From contig NZ_BBRK01000004.1 in the NCBI RefSeq assembly GCF_002090115.1, positions 992,001 through 1,056,000 of the forward strand: a stretch of 64,000 bases of DNA, written 5' to 3'. Shown here piece after piece: positions 25,418 through 33,017 of the stretch. This DNA comes from Demequina sp. NBRC 110054. GTDB lineage: Bacteria; Actinomycetota; Actinomycetes; Actinomycetales; Demequinaceae. Position 1 is the stretch's first letter. Each line of letters opens with the position of its first letter. The position numbers and the translations under genes are program-made. Below the pieces are notes generated by a model. That model saw only the letters and a program-made list of their open reading frames with translations, did not search any database and was not told the DNA's origin.

Positions 25418-26251
25418 ATGGAGACCACCATCACGACCGTCGTCACCGGCGTGGAGCAGGTGACCCCCGGCTTCGTGCGCGTGCGCGTCACGACCCCCGG
25501 CGAGCAGTGGGTCAGCACCGGCGCCGCCGACGAGTTCATCCACGTCGAGGTCGGCGCGGACGACGTCGACGCGGGGGACGGTCACACGTCGCGCCACTAC
25601 AGCGTGAGCAAGGTGCTGTCCGACGGCTTCGAGATGGAGATCGCGCTGCACGGGCACGGGCCCGGCGCCCGGTGGGGCCAGCGCGTCCGTCCCGGCGACG
25701 CCGTCGAGGTGTCCGAGCCCAAGGCCTACTACGCGCCCCCGTCGGCCGCGCATCGTCGCGTGCTCGTGGGCGACGCCACCGCGCTGCCCGCGATCGCGCG
25801 CATCCTCGCCGAGGCGAACCCCGACGAGTCCTTCAGCGTCGTGATCGAGCTGGCCTCGATGGCCGACCTGCGCGAGCTGCCGAGCGCGGCGGACGTGCGC
25901 GTCGAGTGGCGCATCGGCGGCAACGGCTACGCCCCTTCGGTCCTGTGCTCCGAGCTGAAGGGTCTCCTCCCCGGGTTGCGCGACGCCGCGCACGAGCCGT
26001 ACGTGTGGGTCGCGTGCGAGGCCTCCGAGTCCCGCCGCATCCGCCAGAACCTCCGCAAGGAGGCCCAGCTGCCGATGGCGGTCATGCGGATCGTCGGCTA
26101 CTGGCACGGCGACAAGGACCACATCATGAGCGTGTGGAACAGTCTCACGGAGGAGCAGCTGGCCCACGCCGCGTCGATCTGGCGCGAGGACCGCTCCGAC
26201 GAGGAGAACTGGGTCGAGTACGAGCCCTTCCTGCGCTCGCTCGGCGTCTAG
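25418..26251 (+). CDS. Siderophore-interacting protein (FAD-dependent ferric reductase)
   Basis: SIP-family flavoproteins (ViuB/YqjH type) reduce imported ferric siderophores and release iron in the cytosol. The 277-residue protein has the FAD-binding SRHYSVSKV (R-x-Y-S/T motif), the AYYAPP turn, the NAD(P)-side strand LVGDATALPAIARIL, and the family C terminus YVWVACEASESRRIRQNLRK followed by GYWHGDKD. The iron box upstream supports iron control. Two copies of GCATCGTC lie in its leader (25378 and 25391). No siderophore transporter is adjacent. Confidence 0.9.
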   Translation: METTITTVVTGVEQVTPGFVRVRVTTPGEQWVSTGAADEFIHVEVGADDVDAGDGHTSRHYSVSKVLSDGFEMEIALHGHGPGARWGQRVRPGDAVEVSEPKAYYAPPSAAHRRVLVGDATALPAIARILAEANPDESFSVVIELASMADLRELPSAADVRVEWRIGGNGYAPSVLCSELKGLLPGLRDAAHEPYVWVACEASESRRIRQNLRKEAQLPMAVMRIVGYWHGDKDHIMSVWNSLTEEQLAHAASIWREDRSDEENWVEYEPFLRSLGV

Positions 26252-26254
26252 CGG

Positions 26255-27178
26255 CTACACCGGCCGCGCGTACCCAAGGTCGATCAGCGCGTTCCAGCCT
26301 GCCCCCGGCTGGATCGCCTTCTCGTGGCACGCGAGCGTGAGCGAGTAGCCGACGGCCTCCGCCTCGACCCTGAACGCGGTCACCTGATCAAGCCCGCCCG
26401 CGCTCGCGGCCTCGCCCCCGGCCTCGGCGTACGCCTCAAGAAGCCTCCGGAACCCCGTGCGGCCCACGAGCGACAGCGCCTGCCCCAGGTCGGTCGCGGG
26501 GTCGGCGACGCCCAGGTCGCCCCAGTCGAGCAGCGCCGCGAGCCGTCCGTCGCGCGTGAGCACATTGCCGCCGTGCAGGTCCAGGTGCGCCCAGGTCTCG
26601 CCCTCCCGGCCGGCGTTCGCACCGGCCTCGAAGGCCTCGCGCGCCTCCTCCTCGAGCAGCACGGCCGGGGCATCCTCGAGCGCGAGCACCGTGTTGATCC
26701 TCGCGTCGAAGACCTCAGCGCGCTCCGCAAGGGTCGCGGAGCGGAACGGGTTGCGGGGCGCGTCCTCGGGGGCGGCCCGGTGGACCTGTGCGAGCGCGGT
26801 CCCGAGGTCGGCGACGCCCTCGTCGGCCAGCGGCGCGTCGAAGCAGCGCTCGCCGTCGAAGTACGGGATGACGGACCAGTGCCACGGATAGTCCTCGCCT
26901 GGCTCGCCGAGGTGCACGGGCGCGGGCACCGGGAAGTCCCAGTCGGGCGCGAGCGCGGCGAGCCACCGGTGCTCTCGCGACGCGAGATCGGCCCCCAGCT
27001 GGCGGCGCGGCAGCCGCACAGCGAGGTCGTCTCCGAGCCGCACGGTGACGTTGTCCCACCCCTCGAAGCGCTCGCCCAGCGGGAGCGCGGAGAGGCCGGG
27101 ATGCTGCGCCCTGAGCAGGCGTGACACCAGGTCGTCGGTGATCCGGACCTCGGCGTCCGGGGCAAGGCCCGTGGGCAT
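26255..27178 (-). CDS. Aminoglycoside phosphotransferase-family kinase
   Basis: The 307-residue protein carries the intact kinase loop TWAHLDLHGGNVL (catalytic Asp, metal-binding Asn) and LLDWGDLGVADPATDLGQ at about residues 215-240, with the nucleotide-lobe strand LGDDLAVRLPRRQLG. It phosphorylates a small hydroxylated compound in the cytosol; the substrate is not known, and most chromosomal members are not resistance genes. It converges on the siderophore gene with 3 bp between. TAGGGT at 27185-27190 ends 6 nt before ATG 27178, so it can be transcribed leaderless although the hydrolase gene stops only 10 bp upstream. Confidence 0.88.
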   Translation of the reverse strand: MPTGLAPDAEVRITDDLVSRLLRAQHPGLSALPLGERFEGWDNVTVRLGDDLAVRLPRRQLGADLASREHRWLAALAPDWDFPVPAPVHLGEPGEDYPWHWSVIPYFDGERCFDAPLADEGVADLGTALAQVHRAAPEDAPRNPFRSATLAERAEVFDARINTVLALEDAPAVLLEEEAREAFEAGANAGREGETWAHLDLHGGNVLTRDGRLAALLDWGDLGVADPATDLGQALSLVGRTGFRRLLEAYAEAGGEAASAGGLDQVTAFRVEAEAVGYSLTLACHEKAIQPGAGWNALIDLGYARPV

Positions 27179-27187
27179 ACGGACACC

Positions 27188-27769
27188 CTAGCCGGTGGCG
27201 AGCCTCCACGCCTGGTCGTCCCCCGTGAGGGTCCAGGCGAGCGCGGAGGCCCACTCGCCGTGGCCGTCCTCGTGGTTGAGGTGCCCCTTTCCGGGCAGCT
27301 CGTGGCCGGGGACGGACCACAGGGACGATGCGTCCGTCACCGAGGTCTCGCGGTACGGGTCGCTCGTCCGCGCGACGACGCGGGTGTCGGCGAGCTCGCT
27401 CAGGTCCACGTGGGTGTCGAACGGGAAGTCCGGGAGCACCTGCGCGAGGCGCGCGGGCGAGGGCGGCGCGATGAGGGCGACCCGGTGCGGGCGCAGCCGC
27501 GCGGGCAGCTCGGGAGCGATCCGCGCCCACAGGACGCACGACAGCGAGTGGGTGAGGAGGACGCGCTCGCCTCCGCCCGCGAGCATCTCGAGCTCCGCCA
27601 GCGCCACCTCGCGCCACGCCTCGAAGGTCGGGGCGTCGGGATCGGGGAGCTGCGGATGCTGCACTGGCACGCGGTCGCGCCGCAGCCGCTCCGCGAGCTG
27701 CCACTGCCAGTGCTCGTGCGGCCTGTGATTGCCCAGGCCATGGAGAAGCAGCACACGCATGTCGGTCAT
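27188..27769 (-). CDS. RBBP9/YdeN-type alpha/beta hydrolase
   Basis: The 193-residue protein starts MRVLLLHGLGNHRPHEHWQW after a three-residue extension. It has the nucleophile strand ERVLLTHSLSCVLWA (Ser in HSLSC, the RBBP9 variant of GXSXG), an Asp in VARTSDPYRE and the catalytic His region GKGHLNHEDGHGEWA. These place it in the small serine hydrolase family of unknown physiological substrate. GGGGAAGGGG precedes ATG 27769. Confidence 0.85.
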   Translation of the reverse strand: MTDMRVLLLHGLGNHRPHEHWQWQLAERLRRDRVPVQHPQLPDPDAPTFEAWREVALAELEMLAGGGERVLLTHSLSCVLWARIAPELPARLRPHRVALIAPPSPARLAQVLPDFPFDTHVDLSELADTRVVARTSDPYRETSVTDASSLWSVPGHELPGKGHLNHEDGHGEWASALAWTLTGDDQAWRLATG

Positions 27770-27792
27770 CCCCTTCCCCTCTCGTGCAGCGG

Positions 27793-28968
27793 TCAGCCGG
27801 TGACGACCGAGGCGATCCGGGCGAGCCCCTCGCGAAGCACGGTCGGTGACGTGGCGAAGTTCAGTCGTGCGTGACCCGCGCCGCCGCCTCCGAAGTGCGT
27901 GCCGGGGTTGAGCGCCACGCGGCCGCTCTTGAGGAGGGCGGTCGCGGGCTCGTCGCCCAGGTCGCGGCCTCCGGCGGCCGCGGTGCCGCGGAAGTCGAGC
28001 CACGCGAGGAACGTCGAGGGATTGGCCGACGACGTCACGCCGGGCAGGTCGCTCTCCACGAAGTCGAGCATCGTGTCGCGGTTGGCCTCGAGCCCCACGA
28101 GGAGGCTCGCGAGCCAGTCGTCGCCCTCGCGGTACGCCACGGAGCCCGCGACGGTGCCGAGGTAGGTCGGGTGGCCGTGCGCGCCCTGGCGGAAGCGTGC
28201 GAGCCACGAGCGGCGCTCTTCGCCCACGATCATCTGCGCGGCGGGCATCGCCGCGAGGTTGAACGCCTTCGACGCCGACTGGACCGCGATGCCTCGCGGA
28301 TCCACCGAGGTGTACGGGACGAACTCGGCGCCCGAGTACACGAGCGGGGCGTGGATCTCATCGGAGACCACGGTGATGCCGTAGCGATGGGCGAGCACAG
28401 AGACGGCCTCGAGCTCCGCGCGCGTGTGGACCGTGCCTCCAGGGTTGTGCGGGTTGCACAGCAGGAAGCCCGCGCTGCGGCGCTCGGTCGAGCCCTCGCG
28501 GGGCGCGGTCGCGGCCTCGAACGCCGCCTCGAGGGCGTCGAGGTCGAGACGCAGATCGTCGGTGAGCGGCGCCTCGCGCACCACGCGTCCCGACTGGCGC
28601 AGGTACGTCGTGAAGGGCGGGTACACCGGTGCGGTGATGACGACCTCGTCGCCCGGCTCGGTGTCCTCGGCGAACGCCTCGACATAGGCGGGGATGACGG
28701 CGGGCGCGGGCCACACGAGTCGCGGGTCGACCTCCCAGCCCCAGTGGCGATCGGCGAAGGAGACGAACTCGTCGACCAGCGGCCACGATCCCGGGTATCC
28801 CGTGTCGCCGATCGCGATCGCGCGCTCGAGCACCTCGCGGATCGGAGCTGCGAGCGGCACGTCCATCTCGGCGACGAACATCGGGATGACATCCGCGTCG
28901 TAGTGCGCCCACTTGAAGGAGCGGCGCTCGCGGAGCTGGTCGAGGGTGAGCTGATCGAGGGGGTTCAC
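27793..28968 (-). CDS. MalY/PatB-type PLP-dependent C-S lyase or aminotransferase
   Basis: The 391-residue class I fold-type PLP enzyme has the MalY/PatB signature: N-terminal WAHYDADVIPMFVAEMD, GYPG near residue 55, LLCNPHNPGGTVHTRAELE, VVSDEIHAPLVYSGAEFVP and the PLP lysine in QSASKAFNLAAMPAAQMI. Family members cleave cystathionine or cysteine conjugates, so a role in sulfur amino-acid metabolism is likely. GTG 28968 is preceded by TAGGCT at 28976-28981 with a 7-nt gap, suggesting a leaderless message. Confidence 0.9.
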   Translation of the reverse strand: MNPLDQLTLDQLRERRSFKWAHYDADVIPMFVAEMDVPLAAPIREVLERAIAIGDTGYPGSWPLVDEFVSFADRHWGWEVDPRLVWPAPAVIPAYVEAFAEDTEPGDEVVITAPVYPPFTTYLRQSGRVVREAPLTDDLRLDLDALEAAFEAATAPREGSTERRSAGFLLCNPHNPGGTVHTRAELEAVSVLAHRYGITVVSDEIHAPLVYSGAEFVPYTSVDPRGIAVQSASKAFNLAAMPAAQMIVGEERRSWLARFRQGAHGHPTYLGTVAGSVAYREGDDWLASLLVGLEANRDTMLDFVESDLPGVTSSANPSTFLAWLDFRGTAAAGGRDLGDEPATALLKSGRVALNPGTHFGGGGAGHARLNFATSPTVLREGLARIASVVTG

Positions 28969-29503
28969 GCCAGCCAGCCTAGTTCCGGCACGTGGTGCCG
29001 GTGCGCGGGCTCAGGATCCGGGGCGCGGCTCCGTGTCGGGGGCGCCGCTGTACGCCCATGCGCGCCAGCAGCAGAAGTCCTTGCGCATGGTCAAGGTCTC
29101 CCGCACGGGGTACACGTCCGCTGGGGCGGGCGGCGCCTCGAGAGGCTGATGCGGGCACACGGCGCAGGTCCTTTCGCGCAGCACGAAGCCGCGCCGTGAG
29201 AGCGCGATCTTCGGAGCTGACCATCATGCTCCCGGGGGGAGGGGAGTCGAGGCTCATCGTATGAAATGTGTCACACAGTGTCTAGGACGTGCGTCCATGG
29301 TGTCGCGGCTTGCGGTCTGTGCCCTGCACGGCGCACGCCTCATGCATTCCGCACGGATTCCCGCGTGACGCGCGAGCGTGTCGCATCATGTGGCGGCGTG
29401 TCGCCCGGGGTGTCGGGGAGGAATCCGTGCGCGGTGCATGCGGGAGGGGCGATGCGAGGCCGGGCTTGCGAGTCATGTCTGACGCGCGGATCAGTGGAGC
29501 AGA
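28969..29503. other. 535-bp gap with a possible small Cys-rich frame and an inverted repeat
   Basis: No convincing gene is visible. On the minus strand a 70-codon frame runs between stops at 29226 and 29011; its sequence contains RERTCAVCPHQP and MRKDFCCWRAWAYSG, which looks protein-like (possible zinc-binding CxxC and CC), but only a GTG at 29182-29184 offers a start and no ribosome-binding site is clear. TGTGTCACACA at 29267-29277 is a perfect palindrome around its central C. A 21-nt inverted repeat lies at 29341-29440. Confidence 0.35.
29341..29440. repeat. Long-range imperfect inverted repeat
   Basis: Arms 29341-29361 and 29420-29440 pair at 17 of 21 positions (shared core GCACGGATTCC and complement), separated by 58 nt. 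It lies about 65 bp downstream of the DUF4190 gene on its strand. It could be a terminator, a processed 3' end or a small structured RNA. Confidence 0.5.
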
Positions 29504-30532
29504 TCAGTAGATCTGGCCGCCCGAGCCTGCGAGCGTGCCCGTCGTGGAGCCGAACTCGTCCGAGGCGACGCACATGAGCGTGTCGTCTGCGGAGAGGACC
29601 CCGTCGTCCGAGGCGCCGAACAGCCACTGGTTCGTCACCGGGCTGCCGCTGTCGTCGAGGTACGGGCTGAAGGCCGCGTCGCATGCCTCGCCGTACGCGG
29701 CAAAGCTCTCGTCGCTCGTGACGTCGCCGTCCACCATGAGGTCCGCGAGGGGTGCGGTGTAGTAGATCTCCCCGACGTGCTCCTCGGAGCAGTCGACCAC
29801 GTCGAGGTCATAGCCTGAGGTGTACGACGGCGCGAGGCAGGTCCCCTCGGACACGTTCCCGTCCACGTAGACGATGAAGTAGCGGGCGGCCTCGTCGTAG
29901 CCGAACACGCCGTCGCCCGGCTGGGCGAGGTCGGCGTACGGGTCGGCCGTCGCGGACTCCGACGCCTCGGGCGTGGAGTCCTCCCAGGTGTACTCCGCGT
30001 CGCCCAACGTGGAGGCGGACTCGGTGCCGGCGACGTACCACACGGCAACGAAGGCGAGCCAGATCAGGAAGAACGCCGTGCTGATCCAGCCGATGATCGT
30101 GCCGGCGAGCGCGACCCCGCGGTTGTCCGCCTCGCCCCGCTTGACCGCGCTCAGACCCATGTGGCCCAGGATCACGCCGCCGAGAGAGACGCCGACGAGG
30201 CCGAGCACGAGGCTCGTGAGGCCCATCCAGTTCTTGTCGGTGCGGGAGCCGCCGGGCATCGCGGCCGCGGCGTAGGGCTGACCGTAGGGCTGAGCCCAGT
30301 CCGAAGCCTCGGTCGGCTGTCCGATGCGACCGGGCTGCTGCGCGAACGGGTCCGAGGTGGGTGCGCCGGGTCCATAGGGCGGCGGAGGCACGGATGCGGA
30401 GCTCGCCTGCGTCGGGAACTGCTCGGTCGGCGCGGCGAACGGATCCGTGTAGGCGCCGCTCGAGGCGCCGTCGCTGCCCAGGGGCGGGGCGACCCAGGGC
30501 TCGTCGGGGTTACGGCGCTCGTCGTCGGCCAC
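29504..30532 (-). CDS. DUF4190 / septum-formation-domain membrane protein
   Basis: The 342-residue protein has a Pro/Ala/Gln-rich cytoplasmic N terminus (about 110 residues) and a DUF4190 double-helix unit (NWMGLTSLVLGLVGVSLGGV ... GTIIGWISTAFFLIWLAFVA). Its extracellular C-terminal domain resembles the Septum_form family: GTCLAPSYTSGYDLDVVDCS, EEHVGEIYYTAPL, EACDAAFSPYL and a late CVAS, with paired Cys. Such proteins are common in actinobacteria, and function is mostly unproven. The GTG at 30532 has AGGAG 5 nt upstream. It follows terC on the same strand with an 83-bp gap. Confidence 0.75.
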   Translation of the reverse strand: MADDERRNPDEPWVAPPLGSDGASSGAYTDPFAAPTEQFPTQASSASVPPPPYGPGAPTSDPFAQQPGRIGQPTEASDWAQPYGQPYAAAAMPGGSRTDKNWMGLTSLVLGLVGVSLGGVILGHMGLSAVKRGEADNRGVALAGTIIGWISTAFFLIWLAFVAVWYVAGTESASTLGDAEYTWEDSTPEASESATADPYADLAQPGDGVFGYDEAARYFIVYVDGNVSEGTCLAPSYTSGYDLDVVDCSEEHVGEIYYTAPLADLMVDGDVTSDESFAAYGEACDAAFSPYLDDSGSPVTNQWLFGASDDGVLSADDTLMCVASDEFGSTTGTLAGSGGQIY

Positions 30533-30615
30533 GTGTGCTCCTTCCGCGCCAGGCGTCACCCGGTGCGCGCCCGACTCTACTGGTCCCGACGGGCGCCAAC
30601 CAGGTGCCCGCGGCG

Positions 30616-31707
30616 CTACCCCTCGAGCGAACGTGCGGGCTCGTCCGCCTCGCCCGCCGCGGCGACCGCCGCATCGTCCTCGCGCTCGAGCTGCCTCGAG
30701 CGCCACAGCGACGTGATCGTGGTCACGGCGAGCACGCCGACGATCACGAGCAGCGACACCGTGGTCGGCACGGTGGGCATCCACTCCCAGACGCCGTGCG
30801 CCCAGTGCAGCACGAGCTTCACGCCGATGAAGGCGAGGATCACGGACAGGCCGTAGCCCAGGTAGACGAGCTTGGACAGCGCGTTCTCGAGCACGAAGTA
30901 CAGCGCGCGCAGGCCCAGCAGCGCGAACGCGTTGGTCGCGAAGACCAGGTACGGGTCGCCCGTGATGCCGTAGACGGCGGGCACGGAGTCGACGGCGAAC
31001 AGCAGGTCGGTCGCCATGATCGCGGCCATCACGAGGGCGAGCGGGGTCAGCAGCCGTCGTCCGCCCTCCTTCACGGAGACCCTGGTGCCTCGGTAGTCGT
31101 CGGTCACGGGCCAGATCCTGCGGATCACCCGGACGATGCCGATCTCGCCGGGCTCGATGTGCTCCTCCTCGTCGGAGCGGGCGTCGCGGAAGACCTTGAT
31201 CGCGGTGGCGAGCAGGATCGCGCCGAACAGCAGGAAGGTCCAGTCGAAGGCGGCGAGGAGGCCCGCGCCGAGCGCGATGAAGATGCCTCGCAACACGATC
31301 GCGCCGACGACCCCGACCAGCAGCACGCGCTGCTGGAGCGCGCGCGGCACCGCGAAGGCGCTGAGGATCAGGATGAAGACGAAGAGGTTGTCGACCGACA
31401 GGCTCTTCTCGACGATGTAGCCCGTGTAGTAGTGCGTGGCGATCTCGCCGCCGTGCTCGTTCCACACCCACACGCCGAACAGCAGCGGCAGCGCGATGTA
31501 GAACGCGCTCCAGCCGAGCGCCTCCTTGAAGGACACCTCGTGCGGGCGTCGGGTCAGGAGGAAGTCGAAGCCGATCAGCGCGATGACCGCGCCGAAGGTG
31601 ATCGCCCACAGCGCGGGCGTGGCGATGGTCTCGAGCCCGGTGGTGGTCTCGGATGCGAACGGGACGATGCCGGGGGCGGCGAGCGCGGACAGTGTCACGG
31701 CAGACAT
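30616..31707 (-). CDS. TerC/Alx family manganese exporter
   Basis: The 363-residue membrane protein has about nine helices and the TerC landmarks: VEKSLSVDNLFVFILI with the conserved metal-site Asp, LLVGVVGAIVLRGIFIALGA, and the second half MATDLLFAVDSVPAVYGITG with its paired Asp, followed by NAFALLGLRALYFVLENAL. Alx/TerC proteins with this architecture export Mn2+ and help load exported metalloproteins. It lies directly downstream of a yybP-ykoY-type manganese riboswitch, which strengthens the manganese assignment. The C terminus is an acidic/Ala-rich cytoplasmic tail. Confidence 0.92.
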   Translation of the reverse strand: MSAVTLSALAAPGIVPFASETTTGLETIATPALWAITFGAVIALIGFDFLLTRRPHEVSFKEALGWSAFYIALPLLFGVWVWNEHGGEIATHYYTGYIVEKSLSVDNLFVFILILSAFAVPRALQQRVLLVGVVGAIVLRGIFIALGAGLLAAFDWTFLLFGAILLATAIKVFRDARSDEEEHIEPGEIGIVRVIRRIWPVTDDYRGTRVSVKEGGRRLLTPLALVMAAIMATDLLFAVDSVPAVYGITGDPYLVFATNAFALLGLRALYFVLENALSKLVYLGYGLSVILAFIGVKLVLHWAHGVWEWMPTVPTTVSLLVIVGVLAVTTITSLWRSRQLEREDDAAVAAAGEADEPARSLEG

Positions 31708-31838
31708 GGGTCTCCTCAGGACGATGCGTTCCTGAGGTCTCCTTCACCGCCTGCGCGGCGTCCGCCCGGGAGATCTGCGGAGATCTCGTACTGACCGGGA
31801 CGGAGCTTGGGAAGTACTCCCCTCGGTGTCAGAGTCTA
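31708..31838 (-). ncRNA. yybP-ykoY manganese riboswitch controlling terC
   Basis: On the minus strand the leader contains GAGGGGAGTACTTCCC (31824 down to 31809), then GGTCAGTACGAG, a variable hairpin, and GGTGAAGGAGACCTC (ending at 31734). These are the conserved pieces of the yybP-ykoY aptamer, which precedes many terC genes. GAGG pairs with CCTC to close the aptamer. The same CCTCAGGA (31737-31730) can instead pair with TCCTGAGG (31721-31714), which covers the ribosome-binding site AGGAG (31716-31712) of terC. The two pairings exclude each other, so Mn2+ binding should expose the site and turn translation on. Its 5' edge overlaps the end of the ATP-grasp gene. Confidence 0.8.
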
Positions 31839-32698
31839 GGCGACGAGGCGAGTTTCCGGAAAGCCTCGGCGACGCGCTCGGGCGATCCGGGTGCGAACGG
31901 CATGAAGAGGCTGGGCTCGGTGAGCTCGAGCTCGAGCAGCACCGGGCCGTCGTCGCTCGGCAGCAGGTCGACGCGCGCATAGGCGAGGTCGGCGGCCTCG
32001 GGCAGCACCTGCGCGGCCGCCTCGAGCACCGCGCGCGCGACGGCGCGCTCCTGGTCGGTCGCGGTCGCGGGCGAGAGCTCCTCGTCCGCGTACAGGCCCG
32101 CGGAGAAGGACATCTCCTGCGACAGGATCGCGGCCTTGGTAGCGGCGTGCGAGAACTCGCCGCCGAGGTGGATGAGCGACTTCTCGCCCTCGTCGTCCAC
32201 GCGGTCCAGGTATGGCTGGATCAGCGCGGTGCGGCCGGTCGAGTGCAGGAAGGCGACGTGCGCCCGCGCGGCCTCGGGGTCGGAGTCGATCAGCTTCGCG
32301 CCGTTCGACCCGTTGCCCACGGTCGGCTTGACGACGACCTTGCCGGCGACGTGCGCATCGTCCGCGCGCTCGCCCGGGGCGACGAAGACGCTCGGGACCA
32401 CGGGCACGCCCTTCTCGGCGAGCTGGCCCAGGTAGCGCTTGTCGGTGTTCCACCGGACGATGCTGGGCGGGTTCACGATCCGGGTCACCGAGGCGACATG
32501 GTCGGCCCAGGCGAGGAACTCGTCGAGGCGGTCGATGTAGTTCCACGTGGAACGGATGACGACGAGGTCGAACGACGCCCAGTCGTGGTCGTCCTCCCAG
32601 GCGACGAGCTCGGACTCGGGCAGGGCCGCGAGGAGCAGGGCGTCCTCGGCGTCGATCTCGGCGAGGTCGCGGGTGGTGGCGAGGGCGATGCGGGTCAT
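31829..32698 (-). CDS. ATP-grasp superfamily ligase-like protein
   Basis: The 289-residue protein resembles glutathione-synthetase-like ATP-grasp enzymes: an N-terminal Rossmann-like part (TRIALATTRDLAEID, DLVVIRSTWNYIDR), the ATP-binding lysine strand GKVVVKPTVGNGSNGAKLID, LIQPYLDRVDDEGEKSLIH, and the metal-binding end RVDLLPSDDGPVLLELELTE. It probably activates a carboxylate with ATP and joins it to an amine; the substrates are unknown. TACGGT at 32705-32710 ends 6 nt before ATG 32698, suggesting a leaderless transcript. The terC riboswitch begins inside its last codons. Confidence 0.82.
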   Translation of the reverse strand: MTRIALATTRDLAEIDAEDALLLAALPESELVAWEDDHDWASFDLVVIRSTWNYIDRLDEFLAWADHVASVTRIVNPPSIVRWNTDKRYLGQLAEKGVPVVPSVFVAPGERADDAHVAGKVVVKPTVGNGSNGAKLIDSDPEAARAHVAFLHSTGRTALIQPYLDRVDDEGEKSLIHLGGEFSHAATKAAILSQEMSFSAGLYADEELSPATATDQERAVARAVLEAAAQVLPEAADLAYARVDLLPSDDGPVLLELELTEPSLFMPFAPGSPERVAEAFRKLASSPRL

Positions 32699-32755
32699 GG
32701 CTGAACCGTAGTGGTAATTGAGAGGCGTGGTCGCCTACCTGGCCGCAGACAAAAT

Positions 32756-32800
32756 TCTGGCGCCGGATCTCAGGGGAGGGAGCGAGATCACAGCGCCAGA
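32756..32800. repeat. Compound inverted repeat (8+6 bp) upstream of the surface-protein array
   Basis: TCTGGCGC (32756-32763) pairs with GCGCCAGA (32793-32800), and inside it GATCTC (32766-32771) pairs with GAGATC (32784-32789), leaving a 12-nt purine-rich loop. It lies in the 319-bp divergent gap between the ATP-grasp gene and the first paralogue. Confidence 0.6.
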
Positions 32801-32814
32801 AAGGGGGTGCGGCC

Positions 32815-32844
32815 CGGACAGTCAAGTCCCCGGATGACTGTCCG
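32815..32844. repeat. Perfect 10-bp inverted repeat
   Basis: CGGACAGTCA (32815-32824) and TGACTGTCCG (32835-32844) are exact complements separated by 10 nt, so centres are 20 bp apart, about two helical turns. That spacing suits either a dimeric regulator site or an RNA hairpin. Confidence 0.6.
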
Positions 32845-32861
32845 AGCCACGTTCTATATCG

Positions 32862-32879
32862 GGCGACATCTCTGTCGCC
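32862..32879. repeat. Perfect 7-4-7 inverted repeat
   Basis: GGCGACA (32862-32868) and TGTCGCC (32873-32879) flank TCTC. It is 139 bp upstream of the first array gene and close to an AT-richer TATATC (about 32855-32860). An operator is plausible. Confidence 0.5.
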
Positions 32880-33017
32880 GTCACGTCTGAGGTAGACACT
32901 ACGAGCCGTTCGGCACCCCCGCGCGGGACCTTGGTCCCCGAACTCTCCCGCAGTGGTGAAACCCGGCGTAGCGTGGAGGGTGAAGGCGAGTGCGGATCCG
33001 GCTGAGAGGCGGGGATC

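Noticed and set aside
26255..27178. Antibiotic resistance gene (aminoglycoside phosphotransferase)
   Set aside because: Only the broad kinase family is supported; chromosomal members like this usually act on other substrates.
28979..29257. Minus-strand 92-codon frame starting MSLDSPP
   Set aside because: Arg/Ala-rich composition without features; another frame in the same place is more protein-like but also unproven.
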